This document shows positions 6,519 through 10,111 of a DNA stretch of 10,111 nt, one piece after another. This DNA comes from Melioribacter sp. Its GTDB lineage: Bacteria > Bacteroidota > Ignavibacteria > Ignavibacteriales > Melioribacteraceae. Under the pieces are notes generated by a model. The model did not search any database. It worked only from the letters and a program-made list of their open reading frames with translations, and had not been told where the DNA came from. The position numbers and the translations under genes are program-made. The stretch covers positions 1 to 10,111 of the forward strand of contig JAENZU010000085.1 in NCBI GenBank assembly GCA_016841125.1. Direction: 5' to 3'. How positions within the stretch are numbered: position 1 is the stretch's first letter; each line of letters opens with the position of its first letter.

Positions 6519-6523
6519 ACCTC
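6519..6523 (-). promoter_or_regulatory. Ribosome binding site GAGGT for the TPR gene TTG start
   Basis: GAGGT overlaps the TGA stop of the glycosyltransferase gene and sits 5 nt before a TTG. It is what decides the TTG start at 6513, because no ATG is available at a comparable place. Confidence 0.6.
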
Positions 6524-7988
6524 ACGATTTTAACTTTACAAGTTTATGCTTAAACGATAAAAACGAAACAGTTCCAAATCCTATAAAAAACATTAGCTGA
6601 AACGGCAACGCTGCAATTTCCATAAAATATACCGAAGCGGCAACCCCAATAAAACAATATGCGGCAAGCATTAATTCAACGAAAGCCGACTGATCAACTT
6701 TAAGTGTTTTAAGATACTTATTATTGAAGACAGAATCTTTTTTATCAATAATTTTGAATTTGGGAGTTCTTACAAATTCACTTTTCCGGCTGAGTAAACC
6801 CTCAACCACTGCGCGGGAATTGTTAACCGCAAGCCCCATGCTGCCTGCCATGAATAGCGGAAAAAGTGTGATTTTTTTTCGCCAATCCGCGTGAACATCT
6901 TTTTGTGCGAAAACGTAAAAAAGAAATGAACTGATAAACGCCAAAATGAAAATTGCCATAAAGTTGAAGAAGGGCGCATACGGACCGGCATTTTTTATAA
7001 ATATGAGCGGCACATTTAGTATTCCCGCTAACAAAATAAATGGGAACACAATATTATTTGTTAAATGAAAAGTAGATTGAAGCTTGACCCTCAAAGGCAG
7101 TTTTGCATTCCAAACCTGGGGCAGAAGTTTTTTGGCTGTTTCGATCGCTCCTTTTGTCCACCTGAACTGTTGAGCTTTGAGTGCATTAATTTCAGACGGG
7201 AGTTCAGCGGGAGTTGTAAAATCGCGGAGGAACACGAACTTCCAGCCTTTCATTTGAGCACGGTAACTTAAATCGAGATCTTCGGTTAACGTATCGGCGT
7301 GCCAGTTGCCGGCATCCATAATACAGTCTTTGCGCCAAATACCGCCGGTTCCGTTAAAATTAATGAAGAACCCGGATTTGTTACGGACAGCCTGCTCAAT
7401 AACCAAATGTCCGTTGAGTGCCAATGCCTGAATTCTAGTTAAAAGCGAATAATTTTCGTTCAGATGTTCCCATCGCGACTGCACCATTCCGATTTCCGAA
7501 CTAGCAAAATAACGGAGTGTTTTTTTCAGGAAATCTTCGGAGGGTACAAAATCGGCATCAAATATTGCAACGAATTCACCGCTTGCTGTTTTCAATCCTT
7601 CTTTCAGTGCGCCGGCTTTAAAGCCCGTTCTGTCAATTCGATTGATCTGCTGAATATCAAATCCTTCAGTTTTTTTAATTTCAACTATTTTAGCAACTAC
7701 ATCAACTGTTTCGTCTGTGGAGTCATCGAGCACCTGAATTTGTAAAAGTTCTTTCGGGTAATCTATTTTGCAAACCGCATCAATCAGTCTTTCCGCAACG
7801 TAAAGTTCGTTAAATAAAGGCAGCTGAATTGTAACTTTTTTGTCGAACTTGTAATCTTCATTTTCCAGCGGAAGATTTTTCGCATATTTTCTGTGATAAT
7901 AAAGCATTATAAATCCGTGACTTCCAAACACCAGCAATATGGTGAGAGAAATTATATACACCATTAAAACAATATGATCAAAGACCAT
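6522..7988 (-). CDS. Processive family-2 glycosyltransferase (cellulose synthase/mannan synthase-like)
   Basis: This is an inner-membrane polysaccharide synthase of 488 residues. After one N-terminal membrane helix (about 5-30) comes a cytoplasmic GT-A domain with all the landmarks of processive beta-glycosyltransferases. These are Asp88-Asp89 in VLDDS, the DxD motif DAD at 144-146 that binds the nucleotide sugar and metal, TED at 235-237 that supplies the catalytic base, and QQFRW at 273-277 that holds the growing chain. Five or so membrane helices follow (about 303-331, 340-362, 375-392, 436-457 and 459-478). There is no PilZ domain, so c-di-GMP control through a fused domain is not expected. 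Length and motifs fit CslA-like bacterial glucomannan or mannan synthases, but the polymer cannot be assigned. It follows lptE by 19 nt and is followed by the TPR gene after 8 nt. Confidence 0.93.
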   Translation of the reverse strand: MVFDHIVLMVYIISLTILLVFGSHGFIMLYYHRKYAKNLPLENEDYKFDKKVTIQLPLFNELYVAERLIDAVCKIDYPKELLQIQVLDDSTDETVDVVAKIVEIKKTEGFDIQQINRIDRTGFKAGALKEGLKTASGEFVAIFDADFVPSEDFLKKTLRYFASSEIGMVQSRWEHLNENYSLLTRIQALALNGHLVIEQAVRNKSGFFINFNGTGGIWRKDCIMDAGNWHADTLTEDLDLSYRAQMKGWKFVFLRDFTTPAELPSEINALKAQQFRWTKGAIETAKKLLPQVWNAKLPLRVKLQSTFHLTNNIVFPFILLAGILNVPLIFIKNAGPYAPFFNFMAIFILAFISSFLFYVFAQKDVHADWRKKITLFPLFMAGSMGLAVNNSRAVVEGLLSRKSEFVRTPKFKIIDKKDSVFNNKYLKTLKVDQSAFVELMLAAYCFIGVAASVYFMEIAALPFQLMFFIGFGTVSFLSFKHKLVKLKS

Positions 7989-8007
7989 TTTACACCATCC
8001 CTAAATG

Positions 8008-8523
8008 TTACCAATTGGAAACGACACCGAGAAGTATATCCTCGCTAATTTTATCTACTGCATCTTCAATAGCTGTTCTGCGGGCAGTAACCAAATCGCC
8101 GTCATTAGTTGAATAGTCACCAAAGTTCGAAAATGTTTTATCGAAAATGGTTTTTCTTTCAACGAGATCGCGATAAAGAACTTTAGCACCGAGAGTAATT
8201 CTGCGCTGTGTAACGTCTTCCCCTCCGGCAACAACATTCGGAGCGTCGGAAAGTGATGTGACGGTACATTCTAAAATTGCATCGGCATTACCTTTTTCGG
8301 CTACTTGAAGAGTATTATCGTCTATAAATTTTTGAATTAATTGATTAGTAAATTCTTCGGCAAGATCCGCTTCACCCGAACCGCTTCTATCCTGAGAAAT
8401 AGGGATAGCGATCGACTGCAGATGCGGGGGCACCGAAGCTCCGGTAAAAGAATAACTGCATGCAGTTAACGCCAGCGCAGTTATAATGAGCCCAAATAAT
8501 ATATTTAATTTAATGTATTCCAT
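8008..8523 (-). CDS. lptE: LptE family LPS-assembly lipoprotein
   Basis: This is an outer-membrane lipoprotein of 171 residues. Residues 1-21 are a lipoprotein signal peptide ending in LTAC, with Cys22 as the lipidated residue. The mature part begins YSFTGASVPPHLQSIAIP and continues through DLAEEFTNQLIQKF and RRTAIEDAVDKISEDIL, the pattern of the Bacteroidota-type LptE family. In the Lpt pathway LptE plugs and assists the LptD barrel, which inserts LPS in the outer leaflet. The start overlaps the regulator gene by 14 nt, and an AAGGA sits just before it at unusually short spacing (2 nt). A regulator-lptE pair is a familiar neighbourhood in Bacteroidota, where secG often follows (from memory); here a glycosyltransferase follows instead. 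LptD is not in the window. Confidence 0.88.
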   Translation of the reverse strand: MEYIKLNILFGLIITALALTACSYSFTGASVPPHLQSIAIPISQDRSGSGEADLAEEFTNQLIQKFIDDNTLQVAEKGNADAILECTVTSLSDAPNVVAGGEDVTQRRITLGAKVLYRDLVERKTIFDKTFSNFGDYSTNDGDLVTARRTAIEDAVDKISEDILLGVVSNW

Positions 8524-9613
8524 ATTCCTTAATTTTTCTGTACAAAGTCCGCTCGCTTATATTCAGCAATTGTGACGCCGTTCTTTTATTCCATTTTGCG
8601 TAACGGAGTGCATTTCTGATCGCTTTTTCTTCGAGCTTATCCAACGCAACAACTTCTTCACCTTCCGCATTACTAAATGAACCGTTATCTTTGTTACCTC
8701 TTAAGGCGAGGTCTTTCAATTCAATTAAATCTTTTTTTATTTCAATCAAAGCACGGTAGATCATTTCACGGTCAACAGATTCAGGGGGTCGGTTTAGATG
8801 AACCGGCAGATTTCGGTTTTCAATTACCTGCTGATGCTGTGCAAGCAGCGGGGCAAAGTCACCCACATCGAGGCTTCCGCTTCTATTTAAAGCCGATGCG
8901 GTTTCAACTGCATTTTTAAGTTCCCGTATATTTCCGGGCCATGAATAATCCATTAAAAGCTCGAATGCCCGGTTGGTGATTTTGGGCTCCGTAATATTAT
9001 TTGCTTTGCAGTACTGCTTTAGAAAGTAATAAATAAGTGAGGAAATATCTTCCTTCCGGTCACGCAGCGGCGGAATGTTTATGGTAACTGCTTTTAATCT
9101 AAAATAGAGATCTTTCCGGAACCTCTTTGAGTTGACTTCTCTTTCTAAATCTTTGTTTGATGCCGCTATTATCCTAACATCAACCCTGGTAACTGTTTCG
9201 CTCCCGATACGCATAAATTCTTTCGTTTCTAAAACGCGAAGAAGTTTAACCTGGGTAGTCAAAGGCATTTCTGCAATTTCATCGAGGAACAAAGTTCCGC
9301 CGTCCGCAATTTCAAAGTAACCTTTTCTATCTTCAACAGCCCCGGTAAATGATCCTTTTTTGTGACCGAATAACTCACTTTCCAGAATTCCTTCGGGAAT
9401 AGCACCGCAGTTGACATTAACCATCTGTTTATTGCTTCTGCGGCTGTAACCGTGGAGCGCCCTTGCAAATACCTCTTTGCCTACACCGCTTTCGCCGTGT
9501 ATTAAAACAGAAATGTCGGATTGAGCGACCTGCATTGTAATATCAACCAGATCTTTGATTCTTTTGGAAGTTCCGAGTATTCCGTATTTTTCTTGAAATT
9601 CTTTAATTGTCAT
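8510..9613 (-). CDS. Sigma-54-interacting transcriptional regulator, AAA+ plus Fis-type HTH
   Basis: This is a bacterial enhancer-binding protein of 367 residues that would use ATP to open promoters held by sigma-54 RNA polymerase. It begins almost directly with the AAA+ domain and has no receiver, PAS or GAF sensor domain. Walker A is GESGVGKE (40-47). The sigma-54 contact loop is GSFTGA (87-92), with Ser in place of the usual Ala. Walker B is GGTLFLDE (105-112), sensor I is AASN (150-153), the arginine-finger region is RFRKDLYFRL (164-173), and WPGNIREL (225-232) closes the domain. A charged linker leads to a Fis-type helix-turn-helix (about 326-367, with NISERTLYRKIKEYGI). It is preceded by an 83-nt AT-rich gap, so it may head the transcript. 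With no sensor domain its activity is probably set by abundance or a partner. Confidence 0.95.
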   Translation of the reverse strand: MTIKEFQEKYGILGTSKRIKDLVDITMQVAQSDISVLIHGESGVGKEVFARALHGYSRRSNKQMVNVNCGAIPEGILESELFGHKKGSFTGAVEDRKGYFEIADGGTLFLDEIAEMPLTTQVKLLRVLETKEFMRIGSETVTRVDVRIIAASNKDLEREVNSKRFRKDLYFRLKAVTINIPPLRDRKEDISSLIYYFLKQYCKANNITEPKITNRAFELLMDYSWPGNIRELKNAVETASALNRSGSLDVGDFAPLLAQHQQVIENRNLPVHLNRPPESVDREMIYRALIEIKKDLIELKDLALRGNKDNGSFSNAEGEEVVALDKLEEKAIRNALRYAKWNKRTASQLLNISERTLYRKIKEYGIH

Positions 9614-9696
9614 AAATATTTAAATAATTCAGCCTTTTAAAATACAATTATTTCAATCCAAAATATATATCATTTATTTGCAGGATTTGTCCGCTT
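9614..9696. promoter_or_regulatory. AT-rich gap before the regulator gene, possible operon promoter
   Basis: This is the only non-coding gap within the minus-strand block, and so the likeliest place for a promoter serving the ten-gene operon. It is very AT-rich. On the minus strand it contains TATATATTTTGG, which is one base off the TAnnTTTG spacing, and no clear -33 partner. No Shine-Dalgarno sequence lies close to the regulator ATG. No exact -24/-12 sigma-54 site was found. The call rests on position rather than on a clean motif. Confidence 0.3.
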
Positions 9697-10111
9697 TTAA
9701 ATATAAAAAGAGCTGCCGTCTTCAGCAATTGAAACTCTTTCCGCACTTTCTGCGGGCAGACTTTTGTGCCACTTTTCCAATGAACCAAGAGCGTTATCGT
9801 CAATATGAGTTAGAATGATTTTGGTTAATAAATTACGCTGCAGAAATTCCGAGAGTTCGCCGGGGGAAACATGAGTGGTTTCTAAAATAGCCAAATCAAA
9901 ATTTTCATTTTTGAACAAGTAAAAATCTTCTGATGATCCTACATCGGAAGAGTAATAAATGTTTCCGCCCGGAAATTCGATCAACATACTTGCCGAATAA
10001 AACACCGAATCCATTGGAACTTCAAAATCGTATTTATTTCTGATGTGACTGTTTTGTTTTGCGGTGATCGTTAAATTTTTATCAATCTGAACCGGTTCGT
10101 CACTTATGAAT
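9697..10111 (-). CDS. MBL-fold metallo-hydrolase, C-terminal part, truncated by window edge
   Basis: This is the C-terminal part of a metallo-beta-lactamase-fold protein; the frame stays open to the right edge, so the ATG at 10014 is internal. From the edge it reads about 137 residues. The recognisable fold elements are a strand ending in NIYYSSDVGSSEDF, whose Asp corresponds to the bridging metal ligand; then FDLAILETTHVSPGELSEFL; then KIILTHID, whose His corresponds to the last metal ligand. The N-terminal HxHxDH motif would lie outside the window. The order of these elements resembles RNase Z-like or lipid/nucleotide hydrolase branches of the superfamily, but the substrate cannot be assigned from this half. 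It is followed by 83 nt before the regulator gene, so it may or may not belong to the same transcript. Confidence 0.8.
   Translation of the reverse strand, partial: FISDEPVQIDKNLTITAKQNSHIRNKYDFEVPMDSVFYSASMLIEFPGGNIYYSSDVGSSEDFYLFKNENFDLAILETTHVSPGELSEFLQRNLLTKIILTHIDDNALGSLEKWHKSLPAESAERVSIAEDGSSFYI

Noticed and set aside
9679..9694. A possible sigma-54 promoter (GG...GC) before the regulator gene
   Set aside because: The GG and GC are 9 nt apart instead of 10 and the flanks (CGGACA) do not match TGGCAC, so it is not a credible -24/-12 site.

Overview
The window is AT-rich bacterial DNA. Two features suggest the Bacteroidota/Chlorobiota/Ignavibacteriota group, with an Ignavibacteria-like genome as my best guess. 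First, the gene content fits: a CPBP protease, DUF2007 protein and CdsA in a row, and a sigma-54-type regulator directly upstream of an LptE lipoprotein. Second, there is a promoter of the Bacteroidetes form (TTG, 20 nt, TAnnTTTG). The taxonomic call is inference from content. No rRNA, tRNA, insertion sequence, phage gene or CRISPR array is visible.

Layout. Positions 1-1053 (+) hold the 3' part of an ABC-2 type transporter permease whose start lies left of the window. Positions 1054-1330 form the gap between convergent genes. On the minus strand this gap carries a promoter, a strong hairpin and a Rho-independent terminator, which together look like a small non-coding RNA gene of about 108 nt. 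Everything from 1331 to 10111 is coded on the minus strand. In transcription order it reads: a metallo-beta-lactamase-fold hydrolase cut by the right edge; an 83-nt gap; a sigma-54-interacting regulator; LptE; a processive family-2 glycosyltransferase; a TPR protein; an alkyladenine-type DNA glycosylase; a family-9 glycosyltransferase; a secreted DUF3108 protein; a CPBP intramembrane protease; a zinc-ribbon/DUF2007 protein; and CdsA.

From the regulator to cdsA the ten genes overlap or are separated by at most 19 nt, so they probably form one operon of about 8.3 kb. Most of the recognisable members act at the cell envelope: LptE in lipopolysaccharide transport, the GT9 enzyme in LPS-core type sugar transfer, the GT2 enzyme in polysaccharide synthesis, CdsA in phospholipid precursor synthesis, CPBP as a membrane protease, and DUF3108 as an exported protein. 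The DNA glycosylase is the functional outlier.

Two points deserve most attention. The first is the candidate small RNA at about 1067-1175, whose loop is rich in C and complementary to Shine-Dalgarno-type sequence. The second is the DNA glycosylase: its conserved N-terminus continues 38 codons beyond the first standard start codon, with no ATG, GTG or TTG available. This implies an ATT start overlapping the preceding gene's stop, or a sequence error. I see no clearly new multi-gene defence or mobile system.
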